A program made the position numbers and the translations under genes. DNA of 64,000 bases, taken from Virgibacillus indicus. GTDB taxonomy: Bacteria > Bacillota > Bacilli > Bacillales > Amphibacillaceae. Under the pieces are notes generated by a model. The model had not been told where the DNA came from. It ran no database searches and saw only the letters and a list, made by a program, of their open reading frames with translations. The stretch is taken from contig NZ_NPMS01000001.1 of the NCBI RefSeq assembly GCF_002266285.1, positions 992,001 to 1,056,000 on the forward strand, read 5' to 3'. Shown here piece after piece: positions 27,052-35,226 of the stretch (positions within the stretch are counted from its first letter, which is position 1; every line of letters begins with the position of its first letter).

Positions 27052-28113
27052 TTAGATGTTTGTTAGCGATGCTCTCAATTCTTCAACCTTGGGCATCACC
27101 TGTTTTGAAAAACGTTCCAGCTCCTCCAGCTGTGGAGAACATTGTAATAATAGCAGGTCAACTCCAGCCTCTTCAAAAGCCAGGATCTGCTTGGCAATTT
27201 GTTCTGGAGTTCCAACCAGATTTGGACGAAGTCCCCGATTTGATACCGAATAATCCTGCAGCTGAATTTGCTGTTCAAGTTGTGACTTTGTTGTAAAATC
27301 CTTGAATCCAGCATAGCCGCTTGTATCTTTGACAGTCGTAATCCGCTCCAATTCTGCTTGCGCTTCCTCTTCTGTATCCCGGCAGATGACATATGCAGCC
27401 ATCCCAAATGATTGGAGTGGCTCACAACCTGCTGCCCTTCTGCGTTCTTTCATGTCAGAGATTTTTGCCTCTGCCTCATCCACGGTATGCCCATGAATAA
27501 CGTATGAATCGCAAAGTGAGGTGACTACCTGCTTGCCTTTGTCACTTTCACCACCTGCATATAAAACAGGATTTGGACGCTGAACCGGCTTTGGTGAAAG
27601 CTTTGTATTTTCTAGTTTGTAAAACTTTCCATCATATGAAAACGTCTCTTCTGTCCATAATCCTTTTAATATTTCAAGAAATTCGGTGGTCCGATCATAA
27701 CGCTCATCATGTTCAGTAAAATCTCCACCATATTGCTTCGCTTCCTCAGCCCACCAGCCTGAAACGACATTTAATGTAAATCTGCCATTACTGATATGAT
27801 CAATCGTTGCAGCCATTTTTGCTGTAACTGCAGGATTATGGAATAATGGGCGAACAGCTGTCATAATTTCAATTTTTTCGGTTACTGCTGCCAATGCTGC
27901 TGCCGTTGACCAGGCCTCAATGGAATCTTCTTCAATTCCTTTAATATCGTTTAAATACAATTCCGCGATTAATGTTGTATCATAGCCCCATTCTTCTGCG
28001 GATTGAATTACTTTCTTCGCATAGTCAAAGGTTGGCGGCATATTTTCATCCTCAATATTCCGAAGCCATCCGCCAAATATTGGCAGCCAAAATCCGTACC
28101 TCATAAGACTCAT
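27052..28113 (-). CDS. LLM-class flavin-dependent monooxygenase (SfnG/SsuD-like)
   Basis: This 353-residue bacterial luciferase-like (LLM) TIM-barrel protein uses reduced FMN. Recognised segments are RYGFWLPIFGGWLRN at the start, EWGYDTTLIAELYLND near 40, RFTLNVVSGWWAEEAKQYG near 112 and ERYDRTTEFLEILKGLW. These fit alkanesulfonate or dimethylsulfone monooxygenases, which release sulfite from organosulfur compounds. A SAM riboswitch precedes the gene, consistent with induction under sulfur limitation. It lacks a flavin reductase in its own operon. Confidence 0.9.
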   Translation of the reverse strand: MSLMRYGFWLPIFGGWLRNIEDENMPPTFDYAKKVIQSAEEWGYDTTLIAELYLNDIKGIEEDSIEAWSTAAALAAVTEKIEIMTAVRPLFHNPAVTAKMAATIDHISNGRFTLNVVSGWWAEEAKQYGGDFTEHDERYDRTTEFLEILKGLWTEETFSYDGKFYKLENTKLSPKPVQRPNPVLYAGGESDKGKQVVTSLCDSYVIHGHTVDEAEAKISDMKERRRAAGCEPLQSFGMAAYVICRDTEEEAQAELERITTVKDTSGYAGFKDFTTKSQLEQQIQLQDYSVSNRGLRPNLVGTPEQIAKQILAFEEAGVDLLLLQCSPQLEELERFSKQVMPKVEELRASLTNI

Positions 28114-28140
28114 CCCTTCTTTTTCCTCCTTTTAAATACA

Positions 28141-28301
28141 AAAAACCCTTTTCCCAAAAAGAAAAGAGTTTAAAATCCAAAAGATTCTTCACCTCTTATC
28201 TTTCAAGCAAATGCCTGATGGAATTGGCACAGTATCCATCTAATTCCTGGACCTGTTGCCGAGACTTCAAAGGGCCATTTCCCTCCATCTCTCTTGATAA
28301 G
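28141..28301 (-). ncRNA. SAM-I (S-box) riboswitch with terminator, controls LLM/ATP-grasp operon
   Basis: The minus strand carries the S-box aptamer at 28301-28195. It is closed by CTTATC/GATAAG and has the conserved blocks AGAGAGATGGAGGGA, GGCCCTTTGAAG, CGGCAACAGG and ATTAGATGGATACTGTGCCAATTCC. A terminator follows (AACTCTTTTC/GGAAAAGGGTT, then Ts) at 28171-28141, just before the ribosome-binding site. High SAM should switch the operon off. Confidence 0.92.
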
Positions 28302-28483
28302 AAAACATTATATTTAATTGTTAAATGTTATAATAAGGCAAAATATTCAAACTGTCAATGAATTAATTCTAAGTGTGAGGGTTGGAATAATAAATCTGGT
28401 GTTCTGGCTGCATCTCGTGATGTACAGCAATAGCGTGGAAAGTTACATGATATTTGTGAAAATTGTTTGATGGACTTGGAAAA

Positions 28484-28640
28484 ATCGTGCGATAACAGTA
28501 TAAACTCGCTCGGTACATGCCCGAAGTCGCGTGATAAACATTAAATCCCCTATTATCACGCGGCTTCTTTGCTTCATCGCGCGACGTTAAGTGGTTGCTG
28601 CACGACTTATACCTTTACCCGCATAATCAGGAAAACTCCG
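28484..28640. repeat. Intergenic GC-rich repeats and hairpin, no gene
   Basis: The 370-bp gap before the dacB-like gene carries CG(T/C)G(C/T)GATAA motifs: CGTGCGATAA near 28486, GCGTGATAA at 28529-28537 and its inverted copy TTATCACGC at 28553-28561. The last two form a 9-bp stem with a 15-nt loop. Further related CGCGCGAC and CACGACTTAT words follow. There is no T run, so it is not a simple terminator. GC content is visibly higher than its surroundings. Confidence 0.6.
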
Positions 28641-28686
28641 CGAGTTGCACACACGATGCGCAACTTCGGCTATACAACTTGAATCA

Positions 28687-30048
28687 TTAACATTTACCAT
28701 TTACTATTACTCCCATCAGCCTGTCCTCTATTTCCTTTCCCTCTTCTTCATCCAACAGATTATTAATCATAATGGAAAAAATCAGATTTCCACCATTTTT
28801 TGTTTCTGCATAGCCGGATAATGTACTTACACCTAGTATTGTGCCAGTCTTTGCTTTTACGGATAATCCGTTCATTCTTTCCCGCAGTGTCCCTCCTACC
28901 ATCCGCTTTTCTACGCCAGACTGTGGCAGGGAATTGAGAAATGCAGGAAACCATTTTTCGCCCTGTACAGCATACAACAGGTCCGCCAGCTCATTTGCCG
29001 GAATCAGATTACAATGTGAGATGCCCGAGCCATCCCGGATAATCATCGTATCAAGATCCAGTCCCAATCGGATCATCTCCCTTTTCAGTACCTCAATTCC
29101 CTTCTCCCAGCTTCCTTCACCATACACCCTCTTCCCCATCTCTTTTATTAAAATTTCACCATGACCATTATTGCTTAATTTCATAAATGGAACGAGCAAT
29201 TCAGCCATAGGCATGGACCGATGGGAAAACAGCTTCTCTGCATTTATCGGGGTCTTTCCTGTTTTTACGGTTCCTGTCCATGAGGTACTTTGTTTCTTTA
29301 ATGCTTGCCTGAAAAGGTCCAGTGCATAATCTGTTGGTTCCCATACAGAAATCCACTCTTTTCTGACCTCTTCTCCTGCTGCAATGACACCTTGTACTGT
29401 AATCGTATTTCCGCCATGTTCCCGTACAATGATTAATTCATCCTCTTCAGCCTCCTCTGCCGTAATTGCTTTATTAATGACAGTTACATAATCCGTCGCT
29501 GGCGATACATGGACAGCAGGAACTTCTCCAGCAGCACCAGGAATCACTTCAATTATGACAGAACCAGAATCATAATCTTCATTAGGGGAAGCTGTTAATG
29601 CCGATACCTGTGAGCCATAATAATAATGCTCATCACTCCAGTTCAAATCCGCAGAAAGCCTGACATCATCATACCATGTATCATCACCAATGATATCTCC
29701 ATTAATTTCAGTAATACCCTGCTTCCGAAGTTCTACAGCAAGCTTTTCAAAGTCAGCAGGAAGCAAGGTTGGATCCCCTTTCCCAACTAAATAAAGATTC
29801 CCCCGGAGGCTGCTTCTATGTAATGAGCCATCCATTTTCAGTTCCGTTTGAAACCTATAATCTTCCCCTAAAACTGCCAATGCTGCAGCTGCTGTTAACA
29901 ATTTCATATTTGACGCAGGATGCAGACGGGTATTGGGAAAATGTTCATATATTTTTTCTCCGCTGGATGCGGAACGAATACTTATTCCAATTAATGCACC
30001 TTGCAATTTAGGTTCTTCTTTTATAAATTGATCCAGTCGCTGATTCAT
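28687..30048 (-). CDS. S13-family D-Ala-D-Ala carboxypeptidase (DacB/PBP4-like) without signal peptide
   Basis: This 453-residue protein has the penicillin-binding triad of peptidase family S13: PASNMK (Ser-x-x-Lys, near 45), SNNGHG (Ser-x-Asn type) near 285, and KTGT near 395, plus the family's inserted domain between the first two. DacC of B. subtilis is secreted, but this protein begins directly with a charged segment (NQRLDQFIKEEPKLQG) and shows no signal peptide. I chose ATG 30048 after GGGAGGG. Confidence 0.88.
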   Translation of the reverse strand: MNQRLDQFIKEEPKLQGALIGISIRSASSGEKIYEHFPNTRLHPASNMKLLTAAAALAVLGEDYRFQTELKMDGSLHRSSLRGNLYLVGKGDPTLLPADFEKLAVELRKQGITEINGDIIGDDTWYDDVRLSADLNWSDEHYYYGSQVSALTASPNEDYDSGSVIIEVIPGAAGEVPAVHVSPATDYVTVINKAITAEEAEEDELIIVREHGGNTITVQGVIAAGEEVRKEWISVWEPTDYALDLFRQALKKQSTSWTGTVKTGKTPINAEKLFSHRSMPMAELLVPFMKLSNNGHGEILIKEMGKRVYGEGSWEKGIEVLKREMIRLGLDLDTMIIRDGSGISHCNLIPANELADLLYAVQGEKWFPAFLNSLPQSGVEKRMVGGTLRERMNGLSVKAKTGTILGVSTLSGYAETKNGGNLIFSIMINNLLDEEEGKEIEDRLMGVIVNGKC

Positions 30049-30121
30049 GAAATACCCTCCCAAGTGAACTTCCTTTGTATATATTTCTACAATGCTTTCG
30101 AGATTCCTTTTTTGCGTCTCT

Positions 30122-30146
30122 GTTTAGCTCTATTAGAAAAGGGAAG
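30122..30146 (+). promoter_or_regulatory. Possible sigma-B promoter of the flavodoxin-like gene
   Basis: GTTTAG at 30122-30127 and GGGAAG at 30141-30146 are 13 nt apart and 30 nt upstream of the start. The -10 is weaker than at the YflT-like gene. Confidence 0.45.
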
Positions 30147-30175
30147 ATATTTATAGAATATGCAGGAGGGATAGT

Positions 30176-30799
30176 ATGACTATTAAAGCAATATTATTGA
30201 ACTGTTCACTGAAATCAAGTGATGAGGAATCGAATACACAAAGCTTGATGAATGAGGCAATTAAGATTTTTGATAAAGAAAGAATCGATTCCGAAGTTGT
30301 TCGTGTGGCAGATTATAATGTGGCTCATGGCATTTCCGATGATGAAGGGGATGGTGATGAGTGGCCCAAGATATCTGAGAAAATAAAGGCAGCAGATATC
30401 ATCGTAATAGGAACCCCACTCTGGCTTGGTGAAAAAAGCAGTATAGCCACACAAGTAATCGAGAGAATGTATGGGGCAAGCTCATTTACGGATGACAATG
30501 GCCAATCTATTTTTTATAACAAAGTTGGCGGTGTTGTTGTTACAGGAAATGAAGATGGCGCAAAACACGCAGCTCAATCTATCCTATACGGCTTAACACA
30601 TATGGGACTGACCATCCCGCCGAATGTTGATGCCTACTGGGTCGGTGAAGCGGGACCAGGAGCTTCGTTTATTGAAGCAGAAGGTTATAAAAATGATTTC
30701 ACGATGCAGCATGTAAAATTCCTGTCCTATAATTTGATCCATTTTGCAAGAATGCTGAAAGAGCATCCGATACCTGTCAAAGGGAATACATTGGAATAA
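30176..30799 (+). CDS. Flavodoxin family / NAD(P)H-dependent FMN oxidoreductase
   Basis: This 207-residue flavodoxin-fold protein has the phosphate-binding start AILLNCSLKSSDEESNTQSL. It also has the strand-loop IIVIGTPLWLGEKSS near 75-90 typical of NADPH-dependent FMN reductases, and GGVVVTGNEDGAKHAAQ. The role is probably a quinone, azo or general stress reductase. It is monocistronic with AGGAGGG before the ATG and a possible sigma-B promoter. Confidence 0.85.
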   Translation: MTIKAILLNCSLKSSDEESNTQSLMNEAIKIFDKERIDSEVVRVADYNVAHGISDDEGDGDEWPKISEKIKAADIIVIGTPLWLGEKSSIATQVIERMYGASSFTDDNGQSIFYNKVGGVVVTGNEDGAKHAAQSILYGLTHMGLTIPPNVDAYWVGEAGPGASFIEAEGYKNDFTMQHVKFLSYNLIHFARMLKEHPIPVKGNTLE

Positions 30800-30808
30800 A
30801 CTAGGGCT

Positions 30809-30837
30809 AAGGGGTCTGTACAGGACAGATCCCTTTC
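30809..30837 (+). terminator. Terminator of the flavodoxin-like gene
   Basis: The stem AAGGGGTCTGT/ACAGATCCCTT, with one bulge, is followed by TTCTCC. It lies between convergent genes. Confidence 0.7.
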
Positions 30838-30845
30838 TCCATTTC

Positions 30846-32705
30846 TTACTCCCTTCCCCCAGCATGCGGGATGTACCTGAATAAATCTCCAAATATAATA
30901 TTATCTGAATGCTCCAGCTCCTGCCGTACTTTTTTCAAATAGGATGAGCAGTCTTTATTACTCACTTTCTCTTTAGAGTTTCTGTCATAACAAACATTAG
31001 CAGTATAAGCATAATCCTCAGTAATCATATCGCCATTTCTGAAAACTACCGGCGTATCTTCGGCTCTTATAAATAGATTCTGGCTGAAAGAAACCCGATT
31101 CTCTGATGAAATACCCAGCAGATGCAGCAATGTTGCCCGAATATCTATTTCTCCCCCTGTCGTTTCGATTATATCCCCTTGTTGACCTGGAACATGAATT
31201 ATTAGTGGTATCTGCTGCAGATCTAAATGGTTCAGTGCTGTATTTTCCTGACCAAGCAATTCATGGACACCAGCTTCATACTTTTTCGAAATGCCATAAT
31301 GATCGCCATAGATCACAAAAATCGTATCTTCATACAAACCCTTTTCTTTAACCAGCTCAAAAAAGCGCTCCAATGCCCGGTCTTGGTACCTGATTGTAGT
31401 AACATAACGATTCACAACATCCACTTCTGTTTCTGCTGGCTCGATGAATTGATCCTTCTCTTCCAGCAGAAATGGGAAATGATTCGTCAATGTGATGAAT
31501 TTTGCCAAATATGGCTCAGGCAATGAAATGAGATCTTCCATCGACTGTTCAAAAAAGGCAACATCCTTAATCCCATAATTAATGGAGTTTTCCTCAGTTA
31601 CGTTATAACTTTCTTTTGCAAAGTAATGCTCATAGCCAAGGTTTTGATACATTTTTTCCCGGTTCCAAAATTCAGCATCATTTCCATGAAACGTATATGA
31701 TTTATAACCGGAATGGTCCTGTAAAATATCAGGCAGTGATTCAAATTTATTTTCCGGACGGCGCACAAATACAGAACCACTTGGAAGCGGATATAATCCA
31801 GTATCAATCATAAACTCTGCATCCGATGTTTTACCCTGAGCTGTCTGGTCATAAATATTAGAAAAATAAAAGCTGTCCTGAATGAGATCGTTCAGAAATG
31901 GTGTTAGCTCTTTTCCATTTACTTCTTCATTAATAACAAAGTTCTGTGTGGATTCCATGCTGATCAGAATCACATTTTTCCCTTCAGCAATTCCAAATAA
32001 ATCTGTTTGCTTATCTCCCTTACTCTTGATATAACTGTTTACCGTATCAGCATCAACTTCATTGGAAAGGATTTTTTCAATCGGCGCCATTGCCCCAAAT
32101 ATCATATTAACGACCTGATAATTATACAGACCGAGTGATTTAACAAGGCCCTCCCTGTCATAATCTGTTTTGAATAAATATTGATTTTGAGTCATGGCAA
32201 GAATTATCGTAAGGGCAATCAATCCTAAGCCAGCTATTCCATATTTCTTTTTGTCTGGTATGCTGATTTGCTTTTGCCTTTTCTTTCTTGAAAACACTGC
32301 AAATCCAATCACGAAAACATCAATAAACAGCAATATATCGAATGGGGAAAGCAATTCCAATGTACTTGGACCAAGCCCGCCAACATTATTTAACTGCAAT
32401 AAAACAGATACAGTAACAAAGTCGATATAAAACCGATAATAAAGTAAATTTGCATACAAGAGCCCTGTAATCAGAGTATAAATAATCATTAGACCGACTG
32501 GATGAACCTTTTTGCTGAAAAGAAAGCTGAACCCAATAAACAGCATCAGCGTTCCAACAGGACTGATCAGCAATAACAGGATATCCTGCCAGGACATATA
32601 TGACAGACCAAAACCGAATAACATGGCAAGGACTGTTTTCAGCCAAAGGAAGATGACTGCTGAAGCGATTATATGTTTAGATAAAAACGTTTTTATTTTC
32701 TGCAT
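30846..32705 (-). CDS. Lipoteichoic acid synthase-like (LtaS family) sulfatase-fold enzyme
   Basis: The protein has 619 residues. The N-terminal half has about five membrane helices (about 10-175); the extracellular sulfatase-fold domain spans about 230-580. Metal and catalytic signatures are NVILISMESTQNFVI, the catalytic-Thr segment QGKTSDAEFM, FHGNDAEFWNRE and VIYGDHYG. LtaS enzymes transfer glycerol phosphate from phosphatidylglycerol. The gene overlaps the GNAT-aminotransferase gene by 29 bp and is the last of three coupled genes, so it may act on or with the product of that operon rather than be the housekeeping LTA synthase. Confidence 0.92.
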   Translation of the reverse strand: MQKIKTFLSKHIIASAVIFLWLKTVLAMLFGFGLSYMSWQDILLLLISPVGTLMLFIGFSFLFSKKVHPVGLMIIYTLITGLLYANLLYYRFYIDFVTVSVLLQLNNVGGLGPSTLELLSPFDILLFIDVFVIGFAVFSRKKRQKQISIPDKKKYGIAGLGLIALTIILAMTQNQYLFKTDYDREGLVKSLGLYNYQVVNMIFGAMAPIEKILSNEVDADTVNSYIKSKGDKQTDLFGIAEGKNVILISMESTQNFVINEEVNGKELTPFLNDLIQDSFYFSNIYDQTAQGKTSDAEFMIDTGLYPLPSGSVFVRRPENKFESLPDILQDHSGYKSYTFHGNDAEFWNREKMYQNLGYEHYFAKESYNVTEENSINYGIKDVAFFEQSMEDLISLPEPYLAKFITLTNHFPFLLEEKDQFIEPAETEVDVVNRYVTTIRYQDRALERFFELVKEKGLYEDTIFVIYGDHYGISKKYEAGVHELLGQENTALNHLDLQQIPLIIHVPGQQGDIIETTGGEIDIRATLLHLLGISSENRVSFSQNLFIRAEDTPVVFRNGDMITEDYAYTANVCYDRNSKEKVSNKDCSSYLKKVRQELEHSDNIIFGDLFRYIPHAGGRE

Positions 32706-34311
32706 TACTCGTACGCTTCCCTTTAGAAAAATGGTCAAATTGTTTCTTTATGATCCCAATGGCCTTCCAGACATTAACCGGGTCCTGTTTCCCCATTAAT
32801 GCGACCTGGAACCAATTTCGTTTTACTAGATAACTGCTTTCATAGCTTACATGGATACCTAATGATTTTAAATGACTACCGAAATCCGTGGATGCTATTG
32901 TTTCCGGTAAGCATATCGTTATGATTCCAGGTGAGTACGCTTTCCCCCGAAGGACGGTCATACCTGATGCTTTAAAATCACGAGAAATCTCATCTGCCAG
33001 ATCTTTTTTCGGCGGTTGAAGCTCCGCAAGTGCTGCCTGTAAAGCCAACAGACCATTGGATGAATGTGTAAAAGGCACACTATTGGATGCCTGATAGCTT
33101 CCAATATCCAAATAAGCCGGGATCTGTTTATTTGGTAAAATTTCTTCCTGATGAAATACCATTGCAAGTCCAGGATAAGATCCCAGCCCTTTTCCACTAA
33201 CGGTACTTGCCAGATACACATCGCTAAAATCAACTGGAAGAACACCAATCGTACTGCATGCATCAAGACATAGCTTTACATGATGTTTTTTACAAACTTT
33301 CTGCAAATCTTCCAACGGAAAGACATACCCAGTGGATGTGTCACAATGGACTGTCCAAAGCCACTGAATATCCTCGTTTCGTTCTAATGCATTTTCAATT
33401 TCATCTAATGTAATAGCAGTATTCCATTCCTCCTTTATCTGTTTAAAAGAAAGGTTCCATCTGCTTCCTTGATCGATTAGCCTCTCACCGAACTCTCCAT
33501 TGGCCAATATTAACCCTTTCCCAGCAATGGTGGATAAGTGTGCTGCAATCATATCATTTGCAAGTGTTCCTGTACCCAATGCTATCTCTGCATACTTTGC
33601 TTTAGTGAGCTGACACAGTTTGTTTTGCACATTATGGACGACCTGTCGAAATTTAGCAGATCGATGAGATATTGCAGGCTCCTGCCATGCTTTCTTTACA
33701 TTTTCAGTCAGCTCCACAGGGCCTGGAAGAAAGTTTTGATAAAATGTTCTCTCTTCCCTTTGAATCAGTCTCTCGAAAAGTCTGGATGCTGATTCAAAGT
33801 TCTTTTTCGTTAAATACATTGGCTGATAAGGCGCCTCCTCTGTACCGACTAGTGGTCCAAAGGATTGAAAGCCAATATGCTCATACAGCTTTTTCTGCCT
33901 CGTTGTTCCGGAAATTAATGCCATCGTATATCCTTCTTCCAGACAATAGGAAACAAGTTTTTCGCATAATCCGTAAAAAATACGCCCGCCACGATAAGCC
34001 GGCTTTATCGAAAGCAGTCTTATTTCACACGGTACCGCTTCTTCCGGTAAATGTGCATCCAGATGATCGAGCTTTTGATCCAGCGAAAAAGGCCGTTTTC
34101 CTCTGACAGCAATCATCCCGACCACTTCCTCTTTTCTTTTGGCAATGATATATGTATTTTCTTCATTAAAACGATCAACTAATTTCCGCTCGTTATTCCC
34201 GCTGTGCTGCGGGATTTCTTCCACAAACGTTTCATAATTCAGCTGATGGATTTGCTCTATTTCTTCAGCATGATCTGCAATTTTATATAAAAATGGTTTT
34301 GAATAACTCAT
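32677..34311 (-). CDS. GNAT acyltransferase - class V aminotransferase fusion
   Basis: The protein has 544 residues. Residues 1-175 form a GNAT N-acyltransferase domain (LLSIKPAYRGGRIFYGL is the acyl-CoA loop; the start, with NYETFVEEIPQH and DRFNEENTYIIA, recalls N-acyl-amino-acid and autoinducer synthases). Residues 190-530 form a fold-type I class V aminotransferase: LPGPVELTENV, GTGTLANDMI, LCLDACSTIGVLPVDF, and the PLP lysine in TVSGKGLGSYPG near 373. It resembles the alanine-glyoxylate/aminoethylphosphonate transaminases. It starts within the plsY-like stop (4-bp overlap) and overlaps the ltaS-like gene. The product is unknown. Confidence 0.88.
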   Translation of the reverse strand: MSYSKPFLYKIADHAEEIEQIHQLNYETFVEEIPQHSGNNERKLVDRFNEENTYIIAKRKEEVVGMIAVRGKRPFSLDQKLDHLDAHLPEEAVPCEIRLLSIKPAYRGGRIFYGLCEKLVSYCLEEGYTMALISGTTRQKKLYEHIGFQSFGPLVGTEEAPYQPMYLTKKNFESASRLFERLIQREERTFYQNFLPGPVELTENVKKAWQEPAISHRSAKFRQVVHNVQNKLCQLTKAKYAEIALGTGTLANDMIAAHLSTIAGKGLILANGEFGERLIDQGSRWNLSFKQIKEEWNTAITLDEIENALERNEDIQWLWTVHCDTSTGYVFPLEDLQKVCKKHHVKLCLDACSTIGVLPVDFSDVYLASTVSGKGLGSYPGLAMVFHQEEILPNKQIPAYLDIGSYQASNSVPFTHSSNGLLALQAALAELQPPKKDLADEISRDFKASGMTVLRGKAYSPGIITICLPETIASTDFGSHLKSLGIHVSYESSYLVKRNWFQVALMGKQDPVNVWKAIGIIKKQFDHFSKGKRTSNAENKNVFI

Positions 34312-34868
34312 CTCATATCTCCTTTTCTGTGCAGAATTATAACGATGATCAGCATCATTAAAAATATTCCAGCCAGCATATATTCTGAAGCGATTAACAA
34401 TGTGATTGGAATCGCAGCAAGTGCAATCAAACCGGCAATGGTAAAGTTTCTTTTTATGATCAAACCTATTAGTAAAATGATTCCTGCTGCAAACAGTGTA
34501 AAAGGCGCAATTGCAAGCGCTGCGGCTAAATAAACAACCACACCCTTGCCGCCACGAAATTGAAGCTGCACTGGCCAGATATGCCCAAGTAAGACAGCCA
34601 ATGCAATGAAGCCCAATAAGAAATCACTGGCAGCAGCTAAATAAACTGCTGTGAGCAGCGGAATAATCGTTTTTAAAGCATCAATGATTACCGTATATAT
34701 AAAAGCGGATCGGCCAAACGCCCTTCCTGCATTTCTTGCCCCGGCATTTGTGCTTCCCAGTTCTCTAATATCCTGGTCTGCAGTCAGCTTTCCCACATAG
34801 TAAGCCCCATTCAAGCACCCCAATAAATAAGACAGGAATATCAAAATAAATTCAACCAGAGGCTCCAC
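34308..34868 (-). CDS. PlsY-like acyltransferase, first gene of lipid operon
   Basis: This 186-residue protein has five or six membrane helices. The family motifs of the acyl-phosphate:glycerol-3-phosphate acyltransferase PlsY are present but altered: GSTNAGARNAGR near 38 instead of the usual GSGNxGxTNxxR, and GHIWPVQLQFRGGKGV near 95-110. This suggests a paralogue, perhaps with another acyl acceptor. The start is GTG at 34868 after GGAAAGAAAGG. The stop overlaps the fusion gene by 4 bp. Confidence 0.88.
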   Translation of the reverse strand: MEPLVEFILIFLSYLLGCLNGAYYVGKLTADQDIRELGSTNAGARNAGRAFGRSAFIYTVIIDALKTIIPLLTAVYLAAASDFLLGFIALAVLLGHIWPVQLQFRGGKGVVVYLAAALAIAPFTLFAAGIILLIGLIIKRNFTIAGLIALAAIPITLLIASEYMLAGIFLMMLIIVIILHRKGDMR

Positions 34869-35017
34869 CCTTTCTTTCCAAAAATCATTATATTTGCTAT
34901 TTTACCACTAATCTCTAATTAGTTGGAAGGGTGTGATTGTAAGATGAGGGTAAATTTTGTCGTTGTAGAACTGTTTATCAACTTAATTTTTTACCGGGAG
35001 GTGCACGGATTTCTTGG

Positions 35018-35140
35018 TGTTTCTATCAGTGGAATTCGGACCTTTATCAGCTCAAATCGGGATTCTATCAGCGGATTTCGGGCCGATATCAGCACAATTG
35101 TTGCTTTTATCAGCGGAACCGACGTTTATCAGCTCAGCAG
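35018..35140. repeat. 21-bp periodic TATCAGC repeats, intergenic
   Basis: TATCAG occurs at 35024, 35045, 35066, 35087, 35108 and 35127. The spacing is exactly 21 bp four times, then 19. The words between are degenerate (GGAATTCGG, TCAAATCGGG, GGATTTCGGG). The array fills the gap between the plsY-like gene and the Y-family polymerase gene, ending just before the SOS promoter. Reading frames across it are not gene-like. Confidence 0.85.
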
Positions 35141-35162
35141 CTCTGTCAAGAATAAATTTCCA

Positions 35163-35205
35163 TTGATAAGTTTCCGGTAATTGCATATAATTAGAACAAA
35201 CGTTC
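35163..35205 (+). promoter_or_regulatory. Promoter and LexA (SOS) box of uvrX-like gene
   Basis: TTGATA 35163-35168 and TATAAT 35186-35191 are 17 nt apart. GAACAAACGTTC at 35194-35205 is a perfect match to the core of the B. subtilis LexA box (GAAC-N4-GTTC), placed on the expected transcription start. This predicts DNA-damage induction. Confidence 0.88.
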
Positions 35206-35226
35206 CTGACAGGTGGTGCAAAACAG

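Noticed and set aside
34923..35180. 85-residue forward frame
   Set aside because: It runs through the 21-bp repeats and the promoter of the polymerase gene and has low-complexity Ile-Ser content.
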